From NCBI GenBank assembly GCA_020636935.1, contig JACJWW010000010.1, positions 1-64,000 on the forward strand: DNA of 64,000 bases, given 5' to 3'. Below the pieces are notes generated by a model. It saw only the letters and a list, made by a program, of their open reading frames with translations. It ran no database searches and was not told the origin of the DNA. Both the position numbers and the translations under genes were made by a program. The stretch is from Nocardioidaceae bacterium. Lineage in GTDB: Bacteria > Actinomycetota > Actinomycetes > Propionibacteriales > Nocardioidaceae. Positions 42,917-52,374 of the stretch are shown here, one piece after another. Within the stretch, counting starts at the first letter, position 1. Each line of letters opens with the position of its first letter.

Positions 42917-44263
42917 ATGGAGACAAGCGAACTTCGTGAGCGCCTGAATGCGCTGATGCCCGGCGTACGCCGTGACCTGGAGGACCTGGTCCGGATCCAA
43001 TCGGTTTCTGCTGATCCGCAACGGGTCGGTGAGGTGCAGCGCAGCGCCGAGGCGGTCGCGGCACTCCTGCGCGCTGAGGGGTTCCAGGACGTACAGGTGG
43101 TCACCGCAAACAACGACGGGATCGCGCCGGCAGTGCTGGGTCGGATCCCGGCCAGGCCGGGTCAGCCGACCGTGCTGCTCTACGCGCACCACGACGTACA
43201 ACCGGAGAACGACCCGGCTGACTGGGACTCCCCGCCCTGGGAACCCACCGAGCGAAATGGTCGGCTGTACGGGCGCGGCGCCGCCGACGACAAGGCCGGG
43301 ATCATGGCCCATCTGGCCGCGATCCGCACCCTGGGCGAGGACCTTAGAGTCGGTGTCACGGTCTTCATCGAGGGTGAGGAGGAGGTCGCCTCGGCCACCC
43401 TGCCGGACCTGCTGGCCCAGCATCGTGACTACCTGGCCTGCGACACCATCGTGATCGCCGACTCCGGCAACTGGGATATCGGCGTACCTGCCCTGACCAC
43501 CACCCTGCGCGGGATGATCCGCTGCGATCTGGAGGTGCGCACCATGACCCACGCGGTGCACTCGGGCATGTGGGGCGGGCTGGTGCCCGATGCGCTGATG
43601 ACCCTGTCCAGGGTGATCTCCAGCCTGTACGACGAGCACGGCGGCGTCGCGGTCGCCGGTCTCCACTCGGGGCCGGCAGCGGATGTGGACTATCCAGAGG
43701 AAAGGCTGCGGGCGGAGTCCGGGGCGCTGCCGCAGGTGAAGTGGATCGGGTCGGGCAGCGCGGTTGAGCGGATGTGGACCCAACCGGCGATCACTGTCAC
43801 CGGCATCGACGCCCCCCGGGTTGATGGTGCCAGCAACACCCTGACGCCATCGGCCCGGGCGAAGATCACCATCCGGCTCGCGCCGGGTGACTCAACGGCC
43901 AATGCCTTCGCCTGCCTGGAGCGCCATCTGGAGCAGCACGTTCCGTTCGGGGCGGCGTACTCCCTGGAGTTGTGTGACAGTGGTGAACCGACCTCGATCG
44001 ACGCCACTGGGCCCGCCTATGACGCCGCCCGAGCAGCGTTCACCGAGGCCTGGGATGGCACCGAGCCCATCGATATGGGGGTCGGTGGGTCGATCCCGTT
44101 CATTGCGGAGTTCCTGGAGTGCTTCCCGGGTGCGAGCGTGTTGGTCACCGGCATCGAGGACCCCGACACCCGGGCCCACGGCGCCAACGAGGGGCTGCAC
44201 CTGGCTGAGTTCGAGCGGGCCTGCCTGGCCGAGGCGCTGCTGTTGGACAAGTTGGCCAACTGA
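42917..44263 (+). CDS. M20-family dipeptidase
   Basis: 448 residues. Di-zinc peptidase: LLYAHHDVQP (first zinc His and general base), GRGAADDKAGIMAHLAAI, FIEGEEEVAS, DSGNWDIGVPAL and the tail HGANEGLHLAEF. The C-terminal zinc His is in that motif. It likely cleaves dipeptides in the cytoplasm. It follows the aminotransferase by 26 bases and the rRNA methylase follows after 3 bases, so the three may be co-transcribed. Confidence 0.92.
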   Translation: METSELRERLNALMPGVRRDLEDLVRIQSVSADPQRVGEVQRSAEAVAALLRAEGFQDVQVVTANNDGIAPAVLGRIPARPGQPTVLLYAHHDVQPENDPADWDSPPWEPTERNGRLYGRGAADDKAGIMAHLAAIRTLGEDLRVGVTVFIEGEEEVASATLPDLLAQHRDYLACDTIVIADSGNWDIGVPALTTTLRGMIRCDLEVRTMTHAVHSGMWGGLVPDALMTLSRVISSLYDEHGGVAVAGLHSGPAADVDYPEERLRAESGALPQVKWIGSGSAVERMWTQPAITVTGIDAPRVDGASNTLTPSARAKITIRLAPGDSTANAFACLERHLEQHVPFGAAYSLELCDSGEPTSIDATGPAYDAARAAFTEAWDGTEPIDMGVGGSIPFIAEFLECFPGASVLVTGIEDPDTRAHGANEGLHLAEFERACLAEALLLDKLAN

Positions 44264-44266
44264 CCA

Positions 44267-45361
44267 GTGCAGTGTGACTACTTCGATGCCGGGGTGTGTC
44301 GTTCCTGCACCCTGATGGGCACGCCGTACGCCGAGCAACTCACCGCCCTGAGTGGCCGGACCCGCGAGGTGCTGGGCGAGGTGATCCCCCCGGAGGCCTG
44401 GCTGCCCGCAGTGGCAAACACCGAGTCGGGCTTTCGCAACAAGGCCAAGCTCGTGGTCGGTGGTCGCCGGGGAGCGCCCACGCTGGGCATCCTCGATGGC
44501 TCCGGCAACGGGGTGGATCTGCGGCACTGTGGCCTCTATGAACCCGGGTTGGCGGAGGCGGTGCTGGCCTTTGCTGATTTCGTCGGCGCCGCCGGGTTCA
44601 CGCCATACGACGTGGGCACGCGCAGCGGCGAACTCAAACACCTGATCCTCACCCATTCACCGAACGGCGAACTGATGGCCAGGTTCGTGTTCCGCTCCGA
44701 GGGGCAGATCCGCAAACTGGCGGACCGGTTGGGGGAGCTCCCGGGGAACACCAGGGTGGTCACGGCCAACCTGCAACCAGAGCACAAGGCGGTGCTTGAG
44801 GGCGAACAGGAGCTGGTGTTGTCCGAGCAGACCCAGCTGCCGATGCCGGTCAACGATGTGGTGTTGCAACTTGGCCCGAGATCCTTCTTCCAGACCAGCA
44901 CCCCGATGGCTGCTCGGCTCTATGCGACGGCGCGGGAGTGGGTGGCCGGCATTGAGCCAACCCGGGTGGCCGATCTCTACTGTGGTGTTGGAGGTTTTGC
45001 CCACCATCTGGCTGCTCCGGGCCGACAGGTGCAGGGGGTGGAGTTGTCGGCAGCAGCGGTGGAAAGTGCCCGTTTGGTGGGGACCCCCGGGGTGAGCTTC
45101 GCGGTCGCCGACGCTGATCGGCTCGAGGTGCCCGAGGCGGACCTGGTGGTGGTGAACCCTCCGCGTCGCGGCATCGGTGAGTTGGCGCAAACCCTTGAGG
45201 GCTCCGGAGTGGAGCGGATCCTCTACTCCAGCTGCAACCCCCGGTCCCTGGCCGCGGACCTCGCGCGGTTGGCGTCGTACGAGGTGGAAAGGGCGCGACT
45301 GTTCGACATGTTCCCCCAGACCGAGCATGCCGAGGTCCTGGTCTCGCTCAGATTGATTTGA
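44267..45361 (+). CDS. rlmC: 23S rRNA (uracil-C5)-methyltransferase, RlmC-type
   Basis: 364 residues from GTG 44267. Iron-sulfur cysteines CDYFDAGVCRSCTL and DLRHCGLY; then SAM fold with ADLYCGVGGF, NPPRRGIG and the catalytic Cys in YSSCNPRSLAADL. It is the RumB/RlmC type by size and its N-terminal Fe-S pattern; RlmC methylates U747 of 23S rRNA in E. coli. The exact uridine here is unknown. Followed by 118 bases before the LPXTG adhesin. Confidence 0.9.
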   Translation: MQCDYFDAGVCRSCTLMGTPYAEQLTALSGRTREVLGEVIPPEAWLPAVANTESGFRNKAKLVVGGRRGAPTLGILDGSGNGVDLRHCGLYEPGLAEAVLAFADFVGAAGFTPYDVGTRSGELKHLILTHSPNGELMARFVFRSEGQIRKLADRLGELPGNTRVVTANLQPEHKAVLEGEQELVLSEQTQLPMPVNDVVLQLGPRSFFQTSTPMAARLYATAREWVAGIEPTRVADLYCGVGGFAHHLAAPGRQVQGVELSAAAVESARLVGTPGVSFAVADADRLEVPEADLVVVNPPRRGIGELAQTLEGSGVERILYSSCNPRSLAADLARLASYEVERARLFDMFPQTEHAEVLVSLRLI

Positions 45362-45479
45362 ACCTTCTTCCCTGGGTGGATTAGACCGGAATTTCGAGAC
45401 TGGTGGAGATGGCGTCACGAAGTCCTCTTTGGTCGGTTACACCCCCGAGTGACACATTTCCACTAGTTGAGGGGGACCA

Positions 45480-48143
45480 ATGAGCTTCCAGAAATTTAGG
45501 TCTGAACACTCCGAGGGGGGTTCACGACGAGAGCGCAGCCTGCTGGCCCGGATAGCCGCATTGATCGCCATGATGGCGATGGCGCTGGCACCCGCCCTGG
45601 TAGGAGTTTCGGCTTCAGCTGACACTGGTGGTTCTGGTGGCGGCGACGGCGGTTCCGGCGGTGGCTCCAGCAGCGGCCGCGAAAAGGTCTACTTGGATGT
45701 CTATGACCATGTTTCGGTCGAGGTCGATCCGATCACCGGGCAGCGGCCCGCGGGACAGGGCTGGGGACAGGACTCGATCGACTTCTTCGTCAATCGGGCC
45801 GACACCAGGCTCTCAACCGCTCCTCGCCAGACTGGCACCGGAAACAATGGTCACGGATCCGGCCGGTGGGAGGGATTCTCCAACTCCCACAAGTTCGGCA
45901 ATGGGATGACCCTGGTGCAGATGATCAATCATCAGTGCACCCAGGCGATCAACGAGGCCGTTGGTCGAAACCCGCAGGCCACCTCAGCCAGGGTGGTCTC
46001 CCTGCAATTCTCCTTCTCCGTTGAGGGGGGAAATATGGGCAATATTTTCAATCCGGATTGGTACTACATCATCACCCCGTCATTCGTGCACTACCCGCAC
46101 TGGCGCGACACCCTGGATGAGGTGGGTTCGACCTACACATCCAAGAAGATCGGCACCTGGACCGATGAGAAGGGTGATCTGGTTGCCGACAGTGATGGTG
46201 ATGGCAACTACACCAATGGTGAATACATCAATGCTGCGGAACTGGACCCCTCCGAACAGCCGACTGCGGCCATTCGTGCAGAACTCGATCGCTCTGTTGA
46301 AATGGCCTGGGATGCAGCTCAGCCGAACACTCACAACAGCTCGGCTCGGATGGTTTCCTGCGTGGCGATGAATGACCGTGAGCCCGAGGGACTCATCCCC
46401 AACCCGGTGATCGACGTCTCCAAGAACGCCGAGGACATCGATGGTGCCTTCGAACGGGAGACGCTGGCTGCTCCCGGGTCGCAGAACGTGAGCGTCACCT
46501 TCAGCAATACCGGTGATGAGAATCTGAAGGACCTGACCTTCGCTGACAACACCACCTCTGGCAATGCCGTCAAGTGGACCTCGGTTACTCTGCCCAACGG
46601 GTCAACCGTGGCCGTCGGTGGTGCCGGCACTCCTGCAGATGTGCAGGCTGCTCTCAGCGGCGTGGTTCTCAACGCTGGTGATCCTGACACCCAAACCCCC
46701 GGTGGATCGGTAACCGTCAACGGAACCGTCCAAGTGGATGCTGGTGTGTTGCACTCCGATGAGGTCACCGTCACGGGCAAGGGCGTCATCTCTGGTCAGA
46801 TCGTGACCGACAAGGACGGCACCGAGTACTTCGCCCCCGAGCCTGAGATTTGTGTTGGTTCGATTGGTGACTTCGTTTGGGAGGACACCAACAAGGACGG
46901 GATCCAGGATGCTGGTGAGCCCGGTGTTGGCAATGTGACCGTGGAGTTACTTGATGAAGAAGGTGATGTGGTGGCTACCACCACTACCGCTGCTGATGGC
47001 AGCTACCACTTCAATGAGGTTGCTTGTGGCACCTACTCGGTTCGGTTCACTGCTCCTTCGGGTTACCAGGGCTTCACTGATCCCAACCAGGGCGATCACG
47101 ATGGACTTGATTCTGATGCGGACAAGGACACCGGTGAGACCGCTTCGGTGACCATCGATTCGGAGCATCCGAACAACAACACCCTGGATGCTGGCCTGGT
47201 CAAGGAAGAAATCGTTGAGCCGGCTTGCTTCGGTTCGATCGGTGACTTCGTTTGGGAGGACACCAACAAGAATGGTGTTCAGGATGCTGGTGAGCCCGGT
47301 GTTGGCAATGTGACCGTTGAGTTGCGTGATGAAGAGGGTGCTGTGGTGGCTACTACCACGACCGCTGCTGATGGCAGCTACCACTTCAATGAGGTTGCTT
47401 GTGGCACCTACTCGGTTCGGTTCACTGCTCCTTCGGGTTACCAGGGCTTCACTGATCCCTACCAGGGCGATCACGATGGACTTGATTCTGATGCAGACAA
47501 GGACACCGGTGTGACCGGTTCGGTGACCATCGATTCGGAGCATCCGAACAACAACACCCTGGATGCTGGCCTGGTCAAGGAAGAAATCGTTGAGCCGGTT
47601 TGCATCGGTTCGATCGGTGACTTCGTTTGGGAGGACTCCAACAAGAATGGTGTTCAGGATGCTGGTGAGCCCGGTGTTGGCAATGTGACCGTGAAGTTGC
47701 TTGATGCTGAGGGTGCTGTGGTGGCCACCACCACGACCGCTGCTGATGGCAGCTACCACTTCAATGAGGTTGCTTGTGGCACCTACTCGGTGCAGTTCGT
47801 TGCCCCTGAGGGTTACCAGGGCTTCACTGATCCCAACCAGGGTGTTGATGACAGCGCTGATTCGGATGCAAACAAGGAAACCGGCAAGACTGCTCCGGTG
47901 ACCATCGATTCGGAGCACCCGAACAACAACACCCTGGATGCTGGCCTGGTCAAGACGCAGCAGGTTGAGCCCCCGGTGGTGACCCCTGAGATTCCTTCAC
48001 AGGTGTTGCCTCCATCGAGGATTCCCAACAAGCTCCCGTCGACGGGTAGTGAGGTCAGCCCGATCGTTGGGTTGCTGGGTGTCCTCTTGGTCGCTGCCGG
48101 CGGCGGCCTGTTGATCCTCAGGAGGCGCAATCAACTGAACTGA
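45480..48143 (+). CDS. LPXTG-anchored surface adhesin with three SdrD-like B repeats
   Basis: 887 residues. Signal peptide (about 1-47, ending ALVGVSASA). Gly/Ser linker, then a ~250-residue Trp/Asn-rich domain, then a conserved-repeat beta module (EDIDGAFERETLAAPGSQNV; DUF11-like), then three near-identical 125-residue repeats (460-834). Each repeat begins SIGDFVWEDTNKxGxQDAGEPGVGNVTV and carries TTTTAADGSYHFNEVACGTY and acidic DxDxDxD-type motifs likely to bind Ca2+. C-terminus: LPSTGSEVSP (about 852), hydrophobic helix, RRRNQ. Sortase would anchor it to peptidoglycan. Repeats 2 and 3 share long identical DNA, so recombination can change copy number. Ligand unknown. Confidence 0.93.
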   Translation: MSFQKFRSEHSEGGSRRERSLLARIAALIAMMAMALAPALVGVSASADTGGSGGGDGGSGGGSSSGREKVYLDVYDHVSVEVDPITGQRPAGQGWGQDSIDFFVNRADTRLSTAPRQTGTGNNGHGSGRWEGFSNSHKFGNGMTLVQMINHQCTQAINEAVGRNPQATSARVVSLQFSFSVEGGNMGNIFNPDWYYIITPSFVHYPHWRDTLDEVGSTYTSKKIGTWTDEKGDLVADSDGDGNYTNGEYINAAELDPSEQPTAAIRAELDRSVEMAWDAAQPNTHNSSARMVSCVAMNDREPEGLIPNPVIDVSKNAEDIDGAFERETLAAPGSQNVSVTFSNTGDENLKDLTFADNTTSGNAVKWTSVTLPNGSTVAVGGAGTPADVQAALSGVVLNAGDPDTQTPGGSVTVNGTVQVDAGVLHSDEVTVTGKGVISGQIVTDKDGTEYFAPEPEICVGSIGDFVWEDTNKDGIQDAGEPGVGNVTVELLDEEGDVVATTTTAADGSYHFNEVACGTYSVRFTAPSGYQGFTDPNQGDHDGLDSDADKDTGETASVTIDSEHPNNNTLDAGLVKEEIVEPACFGSIGDFVWEDTNKNGVQDAGEPGVGNVTVELRDEEGAVVATTTTAADGSYHFNEVACGTYSVRFTAPSGYQGFTDPYQGDHDGLDSDADKDTGVTGSVTIDSEHPNNNTLDAGLVKEEIVEPVCIGSIGDFVWEDSNKNGVQDAGEPGVGNVTVKLLDAEGAVVATTTTAADGSYHFNEVACGTYSVQFVAPEGYQGFTDPNQGVDDSADSDANKETGKTAPVTIDSEHPNNNTLDAGLVKTQQVEPPVVTPEIPSQVLPPSRIPNKLPSTGSEVSPIVGLLGVLLVAAGGGLLILRRRNQLN
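46857..47954 (+). repeat. Three tandem 375-bp repeats within the adhesin gene
   Basis: Units start at 46857, 47232 and 47607 (exactly 375 bases apart), the third being slightly shorter at the 3' end (to about 47954). Long stretches are identical at the DNA level, including third codon positions (for example the GATGGCAGCTACCACTTC region), so the copies are young or kept alike by gene conversion. Confidence 0.92.
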
Positions 48144-48156
48144 TCAGCATCATGAT

Positions 48157-48194
48157 CAATGTGGGGCGTGCGAGCAATCGTGCGCCCCACATTG
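48157..48194 (+). terminator. Terminator hairpin after the LPXTG adhesin
   Basis: CAATGTGGGGCG (48157-48168) pairs with CGCCCCACATTG (48183-48194), 12 pairs, extendable inward through G-U pairs to an 8-base loop. It starts 14 bases after the stop, followed by CCATTTGTGGG. The stem is long enough to end transcription with weak T-rich tail. Confidence 0.7.
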
Positions 48195-48271
48195 CCATTT
48201 GTGGGGACCCAGAGGGGCGTCGTCGGTGGGGAGGATGGCACGGTTCCCATGGATTCCCGTAGCCTCAGCGA

Positions 48272-49063
48272 GTGGACACAGATGAAGTCCTCGAGCTGCT
48301 CAAGCGGGTGGCCGCCGAGGTGATCACCCCGCGATTCCGGGCGTTGATGGACACCCAGATCAAGGAGAAACGTCCCGGAGACCTGGTCACCGTGGCTGAC
48401 CACGAAGCCGAGGAACTGATCACTCAGGCCCTGCTCCAGGCCTATCCGGATGCGGTAGTCCTGGGTGAGGAAGCGCATTCGGCGGATCCCTCTATGATGG
48501 GGCGCTTCCGATATGCCGATCATGCCTTCACTGTGGACCCGGTCGATGGCACCAAGAACTTCGTCAACGGTTCTCCGGATCATGCCGTCATGGTTAGTGA
48601 GGTGCGGATGGGAACCACCCAGCGCGCCTGGATCTGGCAGCCCGAGCACCAGACGTCCTGGACTGCAGAGTTGGGTGCCGGAGTACGCCGCAACGGCGTA
48701 CTGGTGAACCGTCCCGCAACCGCAGAACCACCCGTGGGGGCGACCTCAATCTGGTCACGGAGAGGGCGAATTCCCGAAGGTCTGCCTGCCCTGATTGGCA
48801 GTTGGATCTGCTGCGGAGTCGATTACCCCCACCTGATCGAGGGGGATTGTGACTACCTCGTCTATGGACATACCAATCCCTGGGACCACCTGCCCGGATC
48901 GCTGCTGCTCCACGAGGTCGGTGGGGTCAGCGCCCACCGCGACGGCACGCCGTACGACGCCCGCTCAACCGGCAGGGGGCTGATCGCTGCTGCCGATCCG
49001 CAGACCCTGGCTAGAGCAGTGACTGCCTGCGAACGCATCTGGCCGGATCGCCCCGTAGACTGA
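48272..49063 (+). CDS. Inositol-monophosphatase-family phosphatase
   Basis: 263 residues beginning at GTG 48272. IMPase/HisN-type metal sites: GEEAHSADP region (Glu for metal), FTVDPVDGTKNFVNGSPD (Asp-x-Asp-Gly-Thr) and NPWDHLPGSLL near the C-terminus. These Mg-dependent enzymes remove phosphate from inositol phosphate, histidinol phosphate or related sugars. Its position just before purF is shared with other actinobacteria, but the substrate (histidinol phosphate or inositol phosphate) cannot be settled from sequence alone. Confidence 0.88.
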   Translation: MDTDEVLELLKRVAAEVITPRFRALMDTQIKEKRPGDLVTVADHEAEELITQALLQAYPDAVVLGEEAHSADPSMMGRFRYADHAFTVDPVDGTKNFVNGSPDHAVMVSEVRMGTTQRAWIWQPEHQTSWTAELGAGVRRNGVLVNRPATAEPPVGATSIWSRRGRIPEGLPALIGSWICCGVDYPHLIEGDCDYLVYGHTNPWDHLPGSLLLHEVGGVSAHRDGTPYDARSTGRGLIAAADPQTLARAVTACERIWPDRPVD

Positions 49064-49067
49064 CCTG

Positions 49068-50636
49068 GTGCCACACCATGCTCGCCGTCGTGGAGACGGC
49101 CGCCTCACGCATGATCTTGACCCACAGGACCGCGGACCCCAGGACGCCTGCGGGGTGTTCGGGGTCTGGGCGCCGGGTGAGGACGTCGCCAAGCTGACCT
49201 ACTACGGCATCTACGCCCTTCAGCACCGTGGCCAGGAGTCAGCCGGCATCGCAGTCAGCAATGGCCGTCAGATCCTGGTCTACAAGGACATGGGCCTGGT
49301 CTCCCAGGTCTTCGACGAATCCACCCTGGAGACCCTGCAGGGGTACGTCGCGATCGGCCACGCCCGTTACTCCACCACCGGCGCCAGCACCTGGCACAAC
49401 GCCCAGCCGACCTTCCGGCCCACCGCTGATGGTTCGATCGCGCTGGCCCATAACGGCAACCTGATCAACACCCGCGAACTGTTGGAACTGGTCAACGAGT
49501 TGCCCAGCGAGCGCGGCGAGCTCGACATCCACGCTCGAAACCTGGAGACCAGCACAAATGACACCGCTCTGGTCACCCAACTCCTGGCGCACCACCCCGA
49601 CATCTCCCTTGAGGAGAAGGCAGTAGAGGTGCTGCGCAAGGTAAAGGGCGCGTTTTCCTTTGTCTGGATGGACGAAACCACCCTGTACGCCGCCCGCGAC
49701 CCCCAGGGCATCCGGCCCCTGGTGCTGGGTCGTCTGGAGCGGGGTTGGGTTGTTGCCAGCGAGACCGCGGCGCTCGACATAGTGGGTGCCTCCTTCATTC
49801 GCGAGATCGAACCGGGTGAGTTGATCTCAATCGACTACGACGGCCTGCGCAGTCGTCGCTTCGCTGAACCAGCGCCCAAGGGTTGCCTGTTCGAGTTTGT
49901 CTACCTGGCCCGCCCTGACACCGTAATCTCTGATCAGCGGGTGCACAGCGTCCGAGTCGAGATCGGCCGCCGCCTGGCCCATGACTTCCCGGCTGAGGCC
50001 GACCTGGTGATCCCGGTGCCGGAGTCCGGCACTCCCGCCGCGATCGGATACGCCGAAGCCAGCGGCATCCCCTATGGCACTGGTTTGGTGAAGAACTCCT
50101 ATGTGGGCCGCACTTTCATCCAACCCAGCCAGACGATCCGGCAACTAGGCATCAGGTTGAAGCTCAATCCGCTGCGCGATGTGATCGAGGGCAAGCGTCT
50201 GGTCGTGGTCGATGATTCGATCGTGCGGGGCAACACCCAACGGGCGTTGGTGCGGATGCTGCGGGAGGCTGGTGCCCGCGAAGTACATGTGCGCATCTCC
50301 AGCCCACCGGTCAAGTGGCCTTGTTTCTATGGCATCGATTTCGCCACTCGAGCCGAGTTGATCGCCAACGGGTTGAGCACTGAGGAGATCTGCAACTCGA
50401 TTGGCGCTGATTCCCTGGCCTACATCTCTTTGGAGCAGTTGGTGGAGGCAACCGGGGTGGCCCAGCACCAACTCTGCATGGCCTGCTTCACCGGGGAATA
50501 CCCAATCCCGCTGCCCGAACCCCAGGACCTGGGCAAACACCTGTTGGAAGCCGAGCCCGAACGCATTCTTGATGTCGATGGCCTGGCAGCCTCGCTCAGC
50601 GGCGGCATGGCCGCTGATGCCCTTGACCGTCCCTGA
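49068..50636 (+). CDS. purF: Amidophosphoribosyltransferase
   Basis: 522 residues from GTG 49068. The catalytic cysteine is residue 28 (DACGVFGVW), exposed after removal of a short propeptide. Glutaminase half: LQHRGQESAGIA, YSTTGAS, HNGNLINTREL. PRTase half: VPVPESGTPAAIGYAEASG-type region, VVVDDSIVRGNTQRALV (PRPP loop) and YGIDFATRAELIA. It makes phosphoribosylamine, the committed purine step, subject to AMP/GMP feedback. CxxCF near the end (LCMACFTGEYP) fits the [4Fe-4S] ligands of the Bacillus-type enzyme. purM starts 18 bases on. Confidence 0.97.
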   Translation: MPHHARRRGDGRLTHDLDPQDRGPQDACGVFGVWAPGEDVAKLTYYGIYALQHRGQESAGIAVSNGRQILVYKDMGLVSQVFDESTLETLQGYVAIGHARYSTTGASTWHNAQPTFRPTADGSIALAHNGNLINTRELLELVNELPSERGELDIHARNLETSTNDTALVTQLLAHHPDISLEEKAVEVLRKVKGAFSFVWMDETTLYAARDPQGIRPLVLGRLERGWVVASETAALDIVGASFIREIEPGELISIDYDGLRSRRFAEPAPKGCLFEFVYLARPDTVISDQRVHSVRVEIGRRLAHDFPAEADLVIPVPESGTPAAIGYAEASGIPYGTGLVKNSYVGRTFIQPSQTIRQLGIRLKLNPLRDVIEGKRLVVVDDSIVRGNTQRALVRMLREAGAREVHVRISSPPVKWPCFYGIDFATRAELIANGLSTEEICNSIGADSLAYISLEQLVEATGVAQHQLCMACFTGEYPIPLPEPQDLGKHLLEAEPERILDVDGLAASLSGGMAADALDRP

Positions 50637-50654
50637 GTGACCGGAGAAATACAG

Positions 50655-51716
50655 ATGAATGGCGCAACCTACGAGGCTGCTGGCGTATCGATCGAGGCTG
50701 GCGACAAGGCCGTTGAGCTGATGAAGGTCTGGATCGACAAGGCCAAACGGCCCGAGATGATCGGGGGTATCGGGGGCTTTGCCGGGCTATTTGATGCCAG
50801 CGCCCTGAAGAATTACCAGCGCCCGCTGTTGGCCAGTTCTGCAGATGGTGTGGGTACCAAGGTGGCGATTGCCCAGGCCCTGGACAAGCACGACACGATC
50901 GGCTTTGACCTGGTCGGGATGCTGGTTGATGACCTGGTGGTGTGTGGTGCCGAACCCTTGTTCCTGACCGACTACATCGCCACCGGACGCGTCGTACCGG
51001 AGCGGATCGCGGCGATCGTCAAGGGCATCGCTGAGGCCTGTGTGGCGGCTGGCTGTGCGTTGATTGGTGGCGAGACAGCTGAGCACCCCGGACTCCTTGA
51101 GCCAGATGAGTACGACGTTGCCGGCTCGACCACCGGAGTGGTTGAGGCCACTCAAGTGCTGGGGCCGGGGCGAGTCCGCCCGGGTGACGTCGTGATCGCG
51201 ATGGCTTCGAGCGGACTCCACTCCAATGGCTACTCCTTGGTGCGTCACGTCTTGCTCAACGCTGCTCAGATGAGCCTTGATGCCCATGTCGACGAGTTGG
51301 GTCGCACTTTGGGTGAGGAGCTCCTTGAGCCAACGCTGATCTACGCCAAGCCCTGTCTCGACCTGGCCAGACAAACCCAGACCCATGCCATGTCTCACAT
51401 CACGGGCGGAGGCCTGGCTGCCAATCTCGAGCGCGTGATGCCCGTCGAGCTGACGGCGACCATCGACCGGTCGACCTGGCAGTTGCCGCCGGTCTTCGAC
51501 CTCGTACGCCGCACCGGCGATGTCGCTACTGCCGACCTGGAGGCCACCCTCAACTGTGGGGTTGGCATGGTGGCCCTGACCGACCAGGCAGATGCTGACA
51601 GGGCGGTCGAGACGCTGGCGAGTCATGGGGTGCGCGCTTGGGTGGCTGGCGAGGTGGCCACTGCGGCTGCTGAAGACGGCGGCAAGGTGCGTTTGGTTGG
51701 CTCCCACGCTGGTTGA
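50655..51716 (+). CDS. purM: Phosphoribosylaminoimidazole synthetase
   Basis: 353 residues from ATG 50655, with GGAGAA nine bases upstream. Signature: AGGxSIEAG-like N-terminus (AGVSIEAGDKAVELMK), SSADGVGTKVAIA, GFDLVGMLVDDLVVCGAEPLF, GGETAEHPGLL and HITGGGLAANLERV. It converts FGAM to AIR with ATP. Translationally close to purF. Confidence 0.97.
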   Translation: MNGATYEAAGVSIEAGDKAVELMKVWIDKAKRPEMIGGIGGFAGLFDASALKNYQRPLLASSADGVGTKVAIAQALDKHDTIGFDLVGMLVDDLVVCGAEPLFLTDYIATGRVVPERIAAIVKGIAEACVAAGCALIGGETAEHPGLLEPDEYDVAGSTTGVVEATQVLGPGRVRPGDVVIAMASSGLHSNGYSLVRHVLLNAAQMSLDAHVDELGRTLGEELLEPTLIYAKPCLDLARQTQTHAMSHITGGGLAANLERVMPVELTATIDRSTWQLPPVFDLVRRTGDVATADLEATLNCGVGMVALTDQADADRAVETLASHGVRAWVAGEVATAAAEDGGKVRLVGSHAG

Positions 51717-51771
51717 GTGGGTGCCTAGGGGGCGTGGCCCGCATGGGGCGCCGCTTTTAGACACACCGGCA

Positions 51772-51786
51772 TCGGCAAAATGCCGA
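51772..51786 (+). terminator. Small hairpin after purM
   Basis: TCGGCA, AAA, TGCCGA: six perfect pairs, within a longer imperfect dyad (GACAC...GTGTC outside). It is about 55 bases after the purM stop. Weak terminator candidate with no T-run. Confidence 0.35.
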
Positions 51787-51894
51787 CCTGAGTGTCGCCA
51801 AGTTGTTCGACCGGTTAGAGTTGTCCTCACGAACAGTTGACTACCGACCGGCAGCCATAGAGCGCCGGCCAGACGTGCGAGGGGGTCGACCCAT

Positions 51895-52077
51895 ATGGGG
51901 CGCGGCCGTGCAAAGGCGAAGCAGACCAAGGTTGCCCGCGATCTGAAGTACCGCAGTCACGATACGGACTTCAATGCGCTGGCTAGAGAGCTCCACGGAG
52001 ATGATGTCCAAGGTGACGTCGATCCCGAGGAGTTGGACAAATGGGCGGATTACGCTGATCCGCCCAATCAAGACTGA
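51895..52077 (+). CDS. DUF3073 protein
   Basis: 60 residues. MGRGRAKAKQTKVARDLKY at the start is diagnostic of this small, very basic-then-acidic actinobacterial family (mycobacterial Rv0810c by memory). The second half is acidic (DVQGDVDPEELDKWADYAD). No enzyme motifs. The N-terminal basic stretch could bind RNA or DNA, but there is no direct support in the sequence. Downstream of purM and before bldC. Confidence 0.92.
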   Translation: MGRGRAKAKQTKVARDLKYRSHDTDFNALARELHGDDVQGDVDPEELDKWADYADPPNQD

Positions 52078-52374
52078 TCGGCTCCTTCGCAGCCCTTCCC
52101 TTGAGGGTGCCACACCCGAGATCCACGTCGTGTCAGTAAATTCTTGACCACAAATGCGCGTTAGTCTCGTATTTGCCCGATTTTTCTGATACACATGGTT
52201 TCGTAACTTCTGAACGAATAGCAAGCATTGTCCGAGTGGTCTAGGGCGCAACTGTCAATAATCCACAAGATGGACATTTCAGGTTTGCTGCTCGTTGACG
52301 AAGTGGCAAGATGCTTCTCACTGGGGAAACCAGGGGGAAGTTCCCGAAGTAGCACGAGGATGAAGGTGATTGCA
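52078..52374 (+). other. Long leader region before bldC
   Basis: 297 bases without a credible gene, AT-rich near 52140-52220. It contains a GGGGAAGTTCCC palindrome core (52335-52346) just before the start, a possible operator. A segment at 52227-52247 resembles a tRNA D-arm but no matching acceptor or T-arm is seen. Probably promoter plus 5' UTR of bldC. Confidence 0.4.

Noticed and set aside
46947..47918. Long minus-strand reading frame of 323 codons under the adhesin repeats
   Set aside because: It is the complement of the repeated plus-strand coding sequence, and its repeats only mirror the adhesin repeats; no ribosome site or family match.
52227..52285. tRNA-like segment (GTCCGAGTGGTCTAGGGCGC) before bldC
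   Set aside because: Resembles a D-arm only; no acceptor pairing, anticodon stem or TTCGA T-loop is found.
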